The notes: generated by a model from the letters alone, not told the origin. Positions 36,183 to 45,459 are shown, counted from the first letter of the stretch. The stretch: DNA of 64,000 bases from Deltaproteobacteria bacterium (GCA_029262275.1 JAJCZS010000007.1:184785-248784), one strand, 5' to 3'. Made by a program: numbers and translations.

Positions 36183-37412
36183 TTAAGAATAAAAAGCTAG
36201 ACTCGCAAAACTTACCACAGAGCCAGTGTCAGACTCTAGGGCCTGATCATATCCCAATAACTTGGCATTATCTGCCTCAATTGTCCTGAGTGTGGCATAG
36301 ATTGACGAAAGACCGCAAATTTTCCTCCAGTCCTTTTCTTCTTCAACGGATCTGTAAAAACCCTCAGCGTCTAATTTCTCACTGAACTCTAAACTTCTGA
36401 TATCCCTTTCCTTTATTCTACTAAGCATAAGGTCATTTACTTCTTCTTTGTCCCCAAATTTAGGCCCCACATGAGCCATATCCACTCCAGCTATGATAAA
36501 CGCTTTATCACCTAATTCTCCTAATATTTTAGAAAAAGATTCGAGAAAGTGTGACACTTTCTTGTCTTCTCTGGGTGATTTTCCTTCCTGTACCAAACTA
36601 AAAAATGAGTTACATAATATGGGTAATATTTTGTATTCTTTTTTTTCTCTCAGCACGTATTGTAAGAATGCAACCTGAAATTCTATTGAGTGCTCAGTCC
36701 TGTGAGCTATTTCCCCTTCAAATAAATCCCAATCGCACTCCTCGATCACTTTGTCTATAAGCTCATTATCAGTTTCAGATATCCCAAGTGGTGTTTCAAA
36801 ATTCTTCCGGGTTAAAATAAAGGGATTATCAACTTGTGCATAATGGGAGGTACCAAAAATAATATATGTATCCGCCTCACAAGTTTCATCGAGTTCTCGG
36901 TAAGCCTTCGCATATAGGTGACTGCCTCTGGTGAAATCAATATGTGGTGAAATTAACCCTCTGAGTTTTCCCGGTGATTTCTTGTACGGCTCTTTATGAT
37001 CAGCTTCTTTGAAAAATTTTTCAAACCATCCGTTTAATTCATTGGCCTCAAGAGGATATGAAAGTCCTGCTTGGCTTGATGGTCTTATAGCTGATGAATT
37101 AAAGTCCTCAACTATTTTGTCTTTATGTTCTTTAAACTTTTTACTGTCTAAGAAAAGTGCATCATCTAACTGTTCTATTAAATGCTTCAACTCCTCCTCT
37201 GGGACTCTTTCGCCAGATTTCTCTTCACAAGTTGCTTGTATGTCCTCTATTGAATTTGTGCCGTCGAATAAGCTGATTATAAAAATTGTCTCTCTTGATA
37301 GCAGCATGACTTTATCGCTCACACTGTTAGGGTCTCTCAAGCAGATAAGCCTCTCTCCCTCGTGCTCGACAGGGAATGCTTCTAGTGGATTTAGTTTAGG
37401 ATATTCCATCAT
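36183..37412 (-). CDS. MEMO-family protein with extra N-terminal domain
   Basis: The C-terminal two thirds (about 130-409) match the MEMO family (AmmeMemoRadiSam system protein B): GLISPHIDFTRGSHLYAKAYRELDE, YIIFGTSHYAQ, HRTEHSIEFQVAFLQYVL, AGVDMAHVGPKFG and a closing GSVVSFASLAFY. The metal-site histidines in PHIDF, TEHSIEFQ and MAHVGP are present, consistent with the dioxygenase-like fold. The first ~100 residues form a separate domain (VMLLSRETIFIISLFDGTNSIEDIQATC...LKHLIEQLDDALFLDS) that reads like a PqqD-like or winged-helix peptide-chaperone module. The radical SAM and AMMECR1 partners are not adjacent. It sits 6 bp from hydantoinase B and 4 bp from the dipeptidase, so the three are likely cotranscribed. 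Substrate unknown. Confidence 0.85.
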   Translation of the reverse strand: MMEYPKLNPLEAFPVEHEGERLICLRDPNSVSDKVMLLSRETIFIISLFDGTNSIEDIQATCEEKSGERVPEEELKHLIEQLDDALFLDSKKFKEHKDKIVEDFNSSAIRPSSQAGLSYPLEANELNGWFEKFFKEADHKEPYKKSPGKLRGLISPHIDFTRGSHLYAKAYRELDETCEADTYIIFGTSHYAQVDNPFILTRKNFETPLGISETDNELIDKVIEECDWDLFEGEIAHRTEHSIEFQVAFLQYVLREKKEYKILPILCNSFFSLVQEGKSPREDKKVSHFLESFSKILGELGDKAFIIAGVDMAHVGPKFGDKEEVNDLMLSRIKERDIRSLEFSEKLDAEGFYRSVEEEKDWRKICGLSSIYATLRTIEADNAKLLGYDQALESDTGSVVSFASLAFYS

Positions 37413-37418
37413 TTGAGT

Positions 37419-38981
37419 CTATTTGGGTTTGCCCCACCCACCTCCTGCAGGGGTTTCAATTCTTATACTATCTCCGTTTTTAACTTCAAAGCTTGCTTTG
37501 GGTTCAATCTGAGTTGCTTTATTACGTCTGATAAGAGTGTTCTTGCCTCTCTTTCCCGGTTTTCCTCCTTCAATACCATAGGGAGCAAATTTTCTTCTCT
37601 CCGTTATCATTGACACCGTTGCCTCAGATAAAAATTTGTACTCTCTAATTATAGAATCTCCTCCCTTAGACTTACCTCTTCCTCCACTGTTCTTTCTTAT
37701 CGAATAAGAATTTAACATAACTGGAAGCTCTCTCTCAAGCGATTCCACGGGGGTATTAAGTGTATTTGTCATATGTGTTTGTACTGCACTTACGCCGTCT
37801 AATCCAAAACGTGCTCCCATGCCCCCTGCTATGGTCTCGTAGTAAGCGAAGTTTTTGCCCGTTCTGGGATTTACTCCGCCAAAGGTGAAATTGCTCATAG
37901 AACCGGCGCTTGCAGCGGGGACCTTTTTAGGCACAGCTTTGGACAATGCGCCGAACACCACATCCACAACCCGCTGAGAGGTCTCTACATTTCCACCAAC
38001 TACCGCAGCTGGATACTTTGCATTCAAAATAGAGTCGTCACCCACAATTATTTCTACCACTCTAAGAGGGCCCGAGTTAAGGGGCATCGATGAAGGTGCT
38101 AAGCACTGAAACACATAAATAACAGCAGCAGTTGTGACGCTGTATGGAGCGTTCAGATTGCCCTTTACCTGTCTTGAACTGCCACTTAGATCAACTCTTG
38201 CACTTCGGCCCTTGATTGTAACTTTTACTTTTATTGGAATTTTCTTCGTTCCTACTCCGTCATTATCTAAATAATCCTCGAACTCATAATTGCCGTCTGG
38301 GATTTGCTTTATGACTTCTTTCATAATCTTCTGGCTATAGTCCAAAAGCTCATTCCCTGCCTGCTTTAGTTTTTTAAGTGAATATTTCTTAATAGTCTCT
38401 CTAAGTCTTCTCTCTCCTAATTCAATAGCACCCACCTGAGCGTTAAAGTCTCCCTCTCTTTCCTCAGGATCTCTTGTCGATTTTAGGATTTCATTAAAAA
38501 GATTTTTGTTGAGTACTCCTTTTCTGTAGAGTTTCGATGGAGGGATAAGTACGCCCTCTTGATCAATGGAGGTGGAGAGAGGCATGGAGCCAGGGGTAAG
38601 TCCTCCTATATCTGCGTGATGGGCACGTGATGCTACAAAAAATTCCAGTTTCTTATTGTAGAAAACGGGCATAATGCAGGTAATGTCTGGAAGGTGTGTT
38701 CCTCCCCTGAAAGGATCATTTAGAATTAAAATATCACCTTCATTTATCTCCGGCATATCTAGTACTGCTCTTACAGCAAAGCTCATCGATGCCAAATGTA
38801 TGGGGATGTGAGCAGCCTGGGCTATCATATCTCCGTTTGATTGGAATATGGCGCATGAGAGGTCTCTTCTTTCTTTTATATTAGGAGAAAATCCTGCTCT
38901 TATAAGAACCATGCCCATTTCTTCTGCGATTGAGCTTAGAGTATTCTGATAAATTTCTAATTCAAATGGGGTGAGAGACAT
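37419..38981 (-). CDS. Hydantoinase B / oxoprolinase beta-type subunit
   Basis: A 520-residue member of the HyuB family, which hydrolyses hydantoins or 5-oxoproline with the ATP-using HyuA subunit. Signature segments are the opening MSLTPFELEIYQNTLSSIAEEMG, IKERRDLSCAIF, GDMIAQAAHIPIHLASM, GDILILNDPFRGGTHLPDIT, ASRAHHADIGGLTPGSMP and the C-terminal PAGGGWGKPK. No HyuA gene is next to it, which is unusual because HyuA is normally adjacent or fused. The gene heads the minus-strand operon with the MEMO-like and dipeptidase genes, suggesting use in peptide or cyclic amide breakdown. 5-oxoprolinase, hydantoinase or acetophenone carboxylase-type activities cannot be separated here. Confidence 0.9.
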   Translation of the reverse strand: MSLTPFELEIYQNTLSSIAEEMGMVLIRAGFSPNIKERRDLSCAIFQSNGDMIAQAAHIPIHLASMSFAVRAVLDMPEINEGDILILNDPFRGGTHLPDITCIMPVFYNKKLEFFVASRAHHADIGGLTPGSMPLSTSIDQEGVLIPPSKLYRKGVLNKNLFNEILKSTRDPEEREGDFNAQVGAIELGERRLRETIKKYSLKKLKQAGNELLDYSQKIMKEVIKQIPDGNYEFEDYLDNDGVGTKKIPIKVKVTIKGRSARVDLSGSSRQVKGNLNAPYSVTTAAVIYVFQCLAPSSMPLNSGPLRVVEIIVGDDSILNAKYPAAVVGGNVETSQRVVDVVFGALSKAVPKKVPAASAGSMSNFTFGGVNPRTGKNFAYYETIAGGMGARFGLDGVSAVQTHMTNTLNTPVESLERELPVMLNSYSIRKNSGGRGKSKGGDSIIREYKFLSEATVSMITERRKFAPYGIEGGKPGKRGKNTLIRRNKATQIEPKASFEVKNGDSIRIETPAGGGWGKPK

Positions 38982-39026
38982 TTTTCTGGTTTAGCCTTGA
39001 TCCTGATGATATATAGTGTTGATCAA

Positions 39027-39497
39027 TTACTCTGAAGTGCTTGAAGGCGGAACTTTGATTTGACTATAGTTCCAGTACTTACACTGCTCGGAATTGTAAT
39101 ATTTTATAAGTGAGTTTGGCACGAAATCTTTTATAGGGCTCCCTGGAATAATATGATTTCCGTTTTCGCATCTTTGAACAAGTTGTAGGTAAGGAATTGT
39201 GGCCTTATCTCCCTTGTTGTATTTGCCTTTTATATTCTCAGTTACTTTTACTGTTGCAGTACATTTAGCCAGGAGCTCAGGAACAAAGTCGCTATTTCCC
39301 TCTTTTGCAGTGCATTCCTTGGATTCGTAAGGCTCCCCGCATTCAATTTTTGTTACCGTTCCTTCAATGGCAAAGTCAGAGCTTTCTAAGAGCTGCTCCT
39401 GACTGCACGGTGCAGGAAGAGCCAGACACACACCAGGTATTATAGTGCTGATAAGTAAAACAAGTGATATTATTAGTTTATTTTTCATAGTTTTCAT
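39027..39497 (-). CDS. Small secreted cysteine-rich protein
   Basis: The 156-residue product has a signal peptide (MKTMKNKLIISLVLLISTIIPG, cleavage near LA-LPAPC) and about six cysteines in the mature part (PCSQ, ECGEPYESKEC, AKCTAT, QRCENG, EQCKYW), enough for three disulfide bonds. The strands AIEGTVTKIEC and KCTATVKVTENIKGKYNKGDKATIPY resemble a small netrin- or TIMP-like OB fold, in which metal or protease inhibition is possible, but this is weak. It is divergent from the epimerase gene. Confidence 0.65.
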   Translation of the reverse strand: MKTMKNKLIISLVLLISTIIPGVCLALPAPCSQEQLLESSDFAIEGTVTKIECGEPYESKECTAKEGNSDFVPELLAKCTATVKVTENIKGKYNKGDKATIPYLQLVQRCENGNHIIPGSPIKDFVPNSLIKYYNSEQCKYWNYSQIKVPPSSTSE

Positions 39498-39573
39498 ACT
39501 AATGTTATTTTATTCTTTGTCAAATTCTGACTCAGATTGGGTATAGTGATAGCAAAATGGAGCGAATAATTAT

Positions 39574-40524
39574 ATGAAGGTATTGGTTACGGGAGTTTCA
39601 GGGTTTATTGGTTCAAGCCTTTCTGAAAGACTTTTAGGGGAAGGTTTTCAAGTAGTGGGCGTAGACTCATTCTTTGATTACTATCCAAGAAAGATTAAAG
39701 AGAGGAATCTGGAGAATTTATTAAATAAGTCCGACTTCGAGTTTGTTGAAGCTGATATATTGGAGACCGGCTGGGATAAAATTATAGGTGATGTGGCTGG
39801 AGTTTTCCATCAAGCGGCTGTAGCCGGCGTGAGGGCCAGTTGGGGTCAGAAATTTGATGACTATGTGCAAAACAATATCCTCGCAACACAAACTCTGTTA
39901 GAGGCATGTAAGAATAGGGACATACAAAAATTCGTTTACGCTTCTTCTTCATCAGTTTATGGAGATACCCGTGAGCTTCCAATTACTGAGGGCTCTCCAA
40001 CTAATCCTGTTTCCCCTTACGGTGTAACAAAACTGGCAGCTGAGCACTTGGCTTCCCTATATTTTAAAGGCTACGGGGTTCCTACCGTTTCGCTTAGGTA
40101 CTTCACTGTATACGGCCCAAGGCAGCGGCCTGATATGGCCTTTCATAAATTTATTACAGCTGTAATGAAGGGGGAGCAAATAGATGTTTACGGCACAGGT
40201 GAGCAGACTAGGGATTTTACATATATAGATGATGTTGTTCAGGCCAATATTTCAGCATTTAATAATGGAAAGCCAGGTGAAGTCTACAATATTGGAGGCG
40301 GTGGGAGAATAAAGCTAATTGATGTCATACACATTATAGAAGAGATTGTGGGGAAGGAGGCTAACTTGGTTTATACTGAGCCTCAAAGAGGTGATGCAAA
40401 GCATACTTTTTCCGACTTTAGTAAAGCAAACACGGATTTTGGATATGATCCGCAAGTAGACGTTAGAGCCGGACTTGAAAAACATTACAAGTGGCTAAAA
40501 GAGAATATCAGTATTTATAAATAA
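39574..40524 (+). CDS. NAD-dependent sugar-nucleotide epimerase
   Basis: Extended short-chain dehydrogenase of 316 residues. The NAD-binding GxxGxxG is at 7-13 (GVSGFIG), D31 should hold the NAD ribose, and the catalytic triad is visible in ASSSSVYG (Ser125-127), Y149 and K153 (SPYGVTK). RYFTVYGPRQRPDMAFHKFI and GTGEQTRDFTYIDDVVQA are typical of UDP-glucuronate 4-epimerase and UDP-glucose 4-epimerase branches. It probably supplies sugars for surface polysaccharide. There is no other polysaccharide gene next to it. It is convergent with sucD, a single base apart. Confidence 0.9.
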   Translation: MKVLVTGVSGFIGSSLSERLLGEGFQVVGVDSFFDYYPRKIKERNLENLLNKSDFEFVEADILETGWDKIIGDVAGVFHQAAVAGVRASWGQKFDDYVQNNILATQTLLEACKNRDIQKFVYASSSSVYGDTRELPITEGSPTNPVSPYGVTKLAAEHLASLYFKGYGVPTVSLRYFTVYGPRQRPDMAFHKFITAVMKGEQIDVYGTGEQTRDFTYIDDVVQANISAFNNGKPGEVYNIGGGGRIKLIDVIHIIEEIVGKEANLVYTEPQRGDAKHTFSDFSKANTDFGYDPQVDVRAGLEKHYKWLKENISIYK

Positions 40525-40525
40525 G

Positions 40526-41395
40526 TTATGAGATTGCTTCTTTAAGTGTCTCGCCCATCTCAGCAGGACTTGGGCAAACTCTAACACCAGCGTCCTCAAG
40601 CGCTGCAACTTTATCCGCGGCACTTCCTGAGCTACCAGAAATGATAGCACCAGCATGCCCCATCCTTTTTCCTTTAGGAGCAGTAGAGCCTGCAATAAAA
40701 GCTACAACCGGTTTATCAACATTTTCTTTGATATATGCAGCAGCTTCTTCCTCAGCGCTTCCGCCAATCTCACCAATTAGGATTACAGCCTCAGTATCTT
40801 TATCTTTGTTAAATAGCTTTAGTACATCAATAAAAGTAGAGCCGATAATAGGATCCCCACCAATTCCAACTGAAGTTGATTGTCCTATTCCAAGCTCTGA
40901 TAATTGCCAAACCGCTTCATAAGTTAGAGTTCCGCTTCTTGAGATAATGCCAACATTTCCAGGTGTATGGATATATCCAGGCATAATCCCCACTTTTGCC
41001 TCACCAGGTGTCATGACTCCCGGGCAATTAGGTCCAATTAGTGTTACATCTTTTCCTTCCATGTATTTCTTTACTTTAACCATATCTAGAGTAGGAACTC
41101 CTTCAGTAATGCAGATAACAAGTTCTACACCAGCGTCTATGGCTTCAATCATAGAGTCCATGGCAAATGCTGCAGGCACAAATATTAGCGAAGTATTAGC
41201 CCCCGTGATTCTTCGGGCATCTTCAACTGTATCAAAAACAGGAAATCCATCTACATCTGTTCCGCCTTTTCCTGGTGTTACACCACCAACTACCTGAGTT
41301 CCATACTCACGACATTGGGTGGCATGAAACAAACCAGCGCTTCCAGTTATTCCCTGCACAATTACTTTGCTATCTTTGTTTACTAAAATGCTCAT
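40526..41395 (-). CDS. sucD: Succinyl-CoA synthetase alpha subunit
   Basis: Catalyses, with SucC, conversion of succinyl-CoA to succinate with substrate-level phosphorylation in the TCA cycle. CoA-binding [13 protein letters not shown] and [27 protein letters not shown], and the active-site histidine H247 in KRMGHAGAI are all intact. The 289 residues are the normal length. Unusually, sucC is not next to it: the upstream neighbour on the same strand is yicC, about 110 bp away. The beta subunit must be encoded elsewhere. Confidence 0.97.
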   Translation of the reverse strand: MSILVNKDSKVIVQGITGSAGLFHATQCREYGTQVVGGVTPGKGGTDVDGFPVFDTVEDARRITGANTSLIFVPAAFAMDSMIEAIDAGVELVICITEGVPTLDMVKVKKYMEGKDVTLIGPNCPGVMTPGEAKVGIMPGYIHTPGNVGIISRSGTLTYEAVWQLSELGIGQSTSVGIGGDPIIGSTFIDVLKLFNKDKDTEAVILIGEIGGSAEEEAAAYIKENVDKPVVAFIAGSTAPKGKRMGHAGAIISGSSGSAADKVAALEDAGVRVCPSPAEMGETLKEAIS

Positions 41396-41503
41396 TCTTT
41401 AGGACTCCTATGTGTAACGTTTAATCTTAAAGGTTCTGTAAAACCGTGGAATCATAACACAGCGAGTTCTCGGTTTCAACTAATCGAGCTAGACAATATC
41501 TTT

Positions 41504-42373
41504 TTACTCTATATTCTGCACTTGCTCTCTTATTTTTTCCATCTCAGAGCGCAAGTCGATGATACAATGAGATATTGTCGCGTCTTTTGATTTCGCTGAT
41601 ATAGTTCCTGCCTCTCTGTTCATTTCCTGAAGCAAGAAATCAAGCTCTTTTCCAATTGAACCTTTCTTGCTGCTGGTTTCTCTAAATTTACTTATGTGTG
41701 CTTCTAACCTAACTAACTCCTCTGTAATATCGCTTCTTTCTGCCAAGAATGCGGTCTCTTGATATAGTCTTTCCTCATCGATCTTAGTGTCTTCAAGTAG
41801 CTTCTCTATTCTCTCTTTAAGTTTTAAGGATGTGTTCTTTATGAAATCTTTTCTCTTGGATTTAATAGTTTTGGTAAGTTTTTCTATCGTCTTTAGTCTT
41901 TGTTTTATATCCTTCTCAAGTTTCCTTCCCTCTGAAATACGTGCCTCATCTAATTTCTTAATTGCATCAAGCGCAGTTTTAATAATCTCAGAGACCTCTT
42001 TTTTAGTAAGACCCTGCTTTGTTTCACCAGAGAAGATCTCTCTTATCATTAGAAAATGCTCAAGCTTAGTCTCTTCTTTTATGCCAAGCTCTTTTTTTAA
42101 TTTGTCTATGTTGCTTTTAGTTTTTTTTGCTAGTTCCAAATTGAGAGAGAAGGAGTTGTTAGAGCCTGACTCCTGAGACAAGGTTACTCTTATCTTGCCG
42201 CGTAGAACTAAGTTCTTTGCAGCTTCTGAGAGCTGGTTCTCTATAGATGATATTGAGTCGGGCATCTGAAATTTCATGTCCAAGAATCTATGATTCTCAG
42301 ATCGGGTTTCGACGGTTAGCTTCCCGTGTTTAGTTTCAAGCTCGCTTTTTCCGTATCCTGTCATACTTTTCAT
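41504..42373 (-). CDS. yicC: YicC/YloC family endoribonuclease
   Basis: A 289-residue protein starting MKSMTGYGKSE, the invariant opening of the family. The end holds the DUF1732 domain (FLAERSDITEELVRLEAHISKF, GKELDFLLQEMNREAGTISAKS, IDLRSEMEKIREQVQNIE), where acidic residues bind metal. Family members cut RNA. The start overlaps the end of the DUF4416 gene by 4 bp, so these two are translationally coupled. The gmk and rpoZ genes that often follow yicC are missing; sucD is there instead. Confidence 0.95.
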   Translation of the reverse strand: MKSMTGYGKSELETKHGKLTVETRSENHRFLDMKFQMPDSISSIENQLSEAAKNLVLRGKIRVTLSQESGSNNSFSLNLELAKKTKSNIDKLKKELGIKEETKLEHFLMIREIFSGETKQGLTKKEVSEIIKTALDAIKKLDEARISEGRKLEKDIKQRLKTIEKLTKTIKSKRKDFIKNTSLKLKERIEKLLEDTKIDEERLYQETAFLAERSDITEELVRLEAHISKFRETSSKKGSIGKELDFLLQEMNREAGTISAKSKDATISHCIIDLRSEMEKIREQVQNIE

Positions 42374-42906
42374 TTGTTTGATTCCTCTGCCAGTTGGCGC
42401 ACATATTGTCTTCTAAGGGTCTTAAATAAATTTCTCATTTCTTTGTTTCCATAGTCAGGATAGGTCCAATCTAATTCTCTATACTCGTCCTTAATGTATA
42501 CAAGTGTTAAGTCCGCGTATACTCCCCCACCTAAATAGGGCCTGTGAGAATAGCCTTTCCCGGTAGCAAGAATCAAATGCTCCTGAGCTAAATAACCCGG
42601 GTCTATATTAATCGTCCTGCATTCTCCATATGAAAATACCTCTTCCAACTTATTTGTAAATGCCTTTATCTCTACAAGATGCTCTCTTCGTATTAGTGTC
42701 TCAAAAGTTATTAGCTTTCTAATTAGACCCTTACCCATCTCTTTTTGATAATAAGAACTATGGTCAAAAGGAATCTCTTTGGTATTAAAATCTATCCGGC
42801 CTAATTTTTCCTGAGCCTTGTTCATAAATTCCTCAAGAGGGGCTTCTGGATTATATATTAGACCCATAAAAAGTTTGACTAAGTTTGGTTCTTTCAACTG
42901 GCTCAT
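42370..42906 (-). CDS. DUF4416 family protein
   Basis: A 178-residue cytoplasmic protein with KLFMGLIYNPEAPLEEF, PFDHSSYYQKEMGKGLIRKLITFE, NIDPGYLAQEHLILATGKGYSHRPYLG and GVYADLTLVYIKDEYRELDWTYPDYG. These are the conserved blocks of DUF4416, a family of unknown function common in deltaproteobacteria-like lineages. The motifs suggest an alpha-beta fold with conserved His, Tyr and Asp that could form an active site. It overlaps yicC by 4 bp. Confidence 0.85.
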   Translation of the reverse strand: MSQLKEPNLVKLFMGLIYNPEAPLEEFMNKAQEKLGRIDFNTKEIPFDHSSYYQKEMGKGLIRKLITFETLIRREHLVEIKAFTNKLEEVFSYGECRTINIDPGYLAQEHLILATGKGYSHRPYLGGGVYADLTLVYIKDEYRELDWTYPDYGNKEMRNLFKTLRRQYVRQLAEESNK

Positions 42907-42987
42907 AATTTTGTCAGGTGTGACTACATAGTTAATACATAAAAATTATCTTGTATTCTACATCCAAACAATTATTCTATTCCACAT

Positions 42988-42993
42988 TATAAT
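42988..42993 (+). promoter_or_regulatory. Possible -10 element upstream of a lipoprotein gene
   Basis: TATAAT lies 20 bp before the ATG at 43013, in the gap between divergent genes. The best -35 at 17-bp spacing matches only about 3 of 6. AT-rich DNA makes chance matches common. Confidence 0.3.
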
Positions 42994-43012
42994 GTAACCA
43001 ATAGGAAATTAT

Positions 43013-43498
43013 ATGAAGCTTAGACATCTAAGGACTTTATTTGTATTAATTGTTGCGTTTAGCATATTTTCTTGTGCTGATAAGACAGTTGTAGACACTA
43101 ATCCGGAGAGGCAGACTTACGACCCTTCTCCCACGGTAGTGGTTGAAAGGTTTTTAAATGCACTAAAAGATGGAAATTTCAAGAAAGCCTATGATTACGC
43201 TTATGCTCCTAGTACAGATGAGGCTGGATATATAATCCAGATGAAAAGTATATTTGAAGACAATCAAGTTAGTATAAATAGTTTTAAAGTTTTAGGCACT
43301 CAAATTTATGAGTTTAGTTCAACTGTTGCTGTAGAACTCAACCAAACGCTTAAATCTCCTACAACAGGGCAGATGATTACTTTGAACCAAAGGAGTAGAT
43401 ACTCTCTTGGGTTGTTCGACAAAAAATGGAAAGTAACGGGTGGAAATTGCTACGAGAACTGCCTAGAAGAAGTACCAGAGATTGAGATTGCGGACTAA
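43013..43498 (+). CDS. NTF2-like lipoprotein
   Basis: Lipoprotein of 161 residues with lipobox IFSC and lipidation at C21. The mature part has the DUF4878/NTF2-like layout: a first helix VVVERFLNALKDGNFKKAYDYA, then strands NSFKVLGTQIYEFSSTVAVELNQTL, RSRYSLGLFDKKWKVTGG. A cysteine pair (NCYENC) near the end may form a disulfide. NTF2-like lipoproteins of this type have no agreed function. dapB begins 3 bp after its stop, so the two are likely cotranscribed. Confidence 0.75.
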   Translation: MKLRHLRTLFVLIVAFSIFSCADKTVVDTNPERQTYDPSPTVVVERFLNALKDGNFKKAYDYAYAPSTDEAGYIIQMKSIFEDNQVSINSFKVLGTQIYEFSSTVAVELNQTLKSPTTGQMITLNQRSRYSLGLFDKKWKVTGGNCYENCLEEVPEIEIAD

Positions 43499-43501
43499 TT
43501 T

Positions 43502-44302
43502 ATGATTAAAGTTTCTATAATGGGGGCCTCAGGCAGGATGGGTAGAAGTATCTTCCGCCTGCTACATCCCGAAAAAGACATTCAAATAGTTGGTGCCACT
43601 GAGATCGGAAATCACCCTGATATGGGTAAAGATGTTGGTCTTTTGGTAGGGGACGGAGAAATAGGGGTCCAACTTACAAGCGGAATTGAAGAATCTTCAA
43701 AGGACGCGGATGTGATTGTTGATTTCACAACACCTTCCTCAACTCTAAATAATGCCCGTTATGCATCAGCCAGTGGGAAAGCCATGGTTATAGGCACAAC
43801 TGGGTTTGATGATGATCAAAAAAATGAGCTCAATGAATTAGCTGCAAGCTTCCCGTGCGTATTTTCGCCTAATATGAGCATAGGTGTGAATGTTATGTTT
43901 GAAGCAACAAAGAAGTTGGCCGAAATATTGGGCGATGATTATGATGTTGAAATAATGGAGGCGCACCATAAACATAAGGTCGATGCTCCAAGCGGCACAG
44001 CTCTTAGGTTAGGTGAGGCTGCTGCGGAGGGACTCGCGCGCGATTTCAACTCGGTTGCCCGCTACGAGAGACATGGAGCCATAGGGGAGAGGGGAGAGAA
44101 AGAAATAGGTATGCAGACCATAAGAGCAGGAGACATTGTTGGTGAGCACACGGTTATGTTCTGCGGTGCGGGGGAAAGAATTGAGTTAACTCACCGTGCC
44201 ATGAGCCGTGATAATTTTGCAAAAGGAGTAGTGCGTGCTGTAATGTGGGTCTCTGGGAAGCCCTCCGGCATGTATACAATGAAGGAAGTGCTTGGAATTT
44301 AG
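43502..44302 (+). CDS. dapB: 4-hydroxy-tetrahydrodipicolinate reductase
   Basis: NAD(P)H-dependent reductase of the lysine/diaminopimelate pathway. GASGRMGR (8-15) binds the cofactor, DFTTPSSTL and GTTGF form the binding cleft, and EAHHKHKVDAPSGTAL (153-168) holds H155, H156 and K159, the substrate-binding and catalytic residues. The 266 residues are standard length. Other diaminopimelate-related genes are at 60-63 kb (aminotransferase and dapF-like), not here. Confidence 0.97.
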   Translation: MIKVSIMGASGRMGRSIFRLLHPEKDIQIVGATEIGNHPDMGKDVGLLVGDGEIGVQLTSGIEESSKDADVIVDFTTPSSTLNNARYASASGKAMVIGTTGFDDDQKNELNELAASFPCVFSPNMSIGVNVMFEATKKLAEILGDDYDVEIMEAHHKHKVDAPSGTALRLGEAAAEGLARDFNSVARYERHGAIGERGEKEIGMQTIRAGDIVGEHTVMFCGAGERIELTHRAMSRDNFAKGVVRAVMWVSGKPSGMYTMKEVLGI

Positions 44303-44352
44303 AAATAGATTAATTTGAACCATCCCCTTATATTCTTCCTTGACCATATAAT

Positions 44353-45459
44353 ATGTTTACATTTGAAATTCTAAAAAATGATGAATCCACCAAAGCAAGA
44401 CTGGGCAAAATGACCACTGCGCATGGTGAGGTAGAAACTCCGGCATTTATGCCTGTAGCAACTCATGCAACTGTTAAAAGCATGACCAGTCATGAAATAC
44501 AGGATATGGGATTTCAGATGCTAATCGCCAATGCATACCATCTGTATTTACGCCCTGGGCACAAAGTCATCGAAAGACAAGGCGGACTGCACAAGTTCAT
44601 GTCCTGGAACCATCCTATTACGACAGATAGTGGCGGGTATCAAGTTCTTAGTCTTTCCAAAACCAGAAAAATTAAAAGTGACGGAATTCTTTTTAGATCA
44701 CATTTAGATGGAAGTGAACATTTCTTTACACCCTCTAAGTGCATTGAGATACAGGAGTCTTTAGGGGTGGATATTATGATGTGTCTAGATGAATGTCCCC
44801 CGTATCCATCGACCAAGGAGTATATGGAGAAATCTATAGAACTAACCACGAGCTGGGCAAAGTTGTGCAAAGAATCAAAGACCCGAGCTGATAACGCTCT
44901 TTTCGGAATCGTTCAGGGTGGAGTTTTTAAGGAGCTTAGGGAAAAGTCAGCTACCCAACTTATGGAAATAGATTTTGACGGATATGCTCTTGGAGGTCTC
45001 GGAATAGGAGAAGAGTCAGAAAAGACTTACGAAATTACTGAGAGCACTCTAAACCTTTTACCTGCTGATAAGCCCAGGTATTTAATGGGACTAGGAAAGC
45101 CACATGATATTGTCACAGCGGTCTCTATGGGGGTCGATATGTTTGATTGTGTAATTCCGACTCGCAATGCCAGAAATGGTACTCTCTTTACAAGCGAGGG
45201 AAAACTGGTTATAAAAAATGCTCAATTTGCCGAAGATCAGAGGCCTATTGACGAGGGTTGTGAGTGTTATACTTGCAGGAATTTTTCACGAGCTTACTTA
45301 AGACACTTATATATAGCTAAGGAAACACTAGTTTTAAGGTTGCTTACTCTGCACAACCTGTATTATTATGCAGAGTTAATGAGAGAAATTCGCAGCAGCA
45401 TAAAGCGTGGCGATTTTCCAAATTATATATCTAGGGTACAATCCATTGGAGGAAAATGA
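44353..45459 (+). CDS. tgt: Queuine tRNA-ribosyltransferase
   Basis: Exchanges guanine 34 of His, Asn, Asp and Tyr tRNAs for preQ1. The catalytic region TTDSGGYQVLS holds D92, the second Asp region VDMFDCVIPTRNARNG is the nucleophile, and the zinc site CECYTCRNFSRAYLRHLY...RLLTLHN is complete (three Cys and a His). The 368 residues are the normal bacterial size. Its stop overlaps the yajC start by 4 bp, giving tgt-yajC-secD-secF, a gene order conserved across many bacteria. Confidence 0.97.
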   Translation: MFTFEILKNDESTKARLGKMTTAHGEVETPAFMPVATHATVKSMTSHEIQDMGFQMLIANAYHLYLRPGHKVIERQGGLHKFMSWNHPITTDSGGYQVLSLSKTRKIKSDGILFRSHLDGSEHFFTPSKCIEIQESLGVDIMMCLDECPPYPSTKEYMEKSIELTTSWAKLCKESKTRADNALFGIVQGGVFKELREKSATQLMEIDFDGYALGGLGIGEESEKTYEITESTLNLLPADKPRYLMGLGKPHDIVTAVSMGVDMFDCVIPTRNARNGTLFTSEGKLVIKNAQFAEDQRPIDEGCECYTCRNFSRAYLRHLYIAKETLVLRLLTLHNLYYYAELMREIRSSIKRGDFPNYISRVQSIGGK

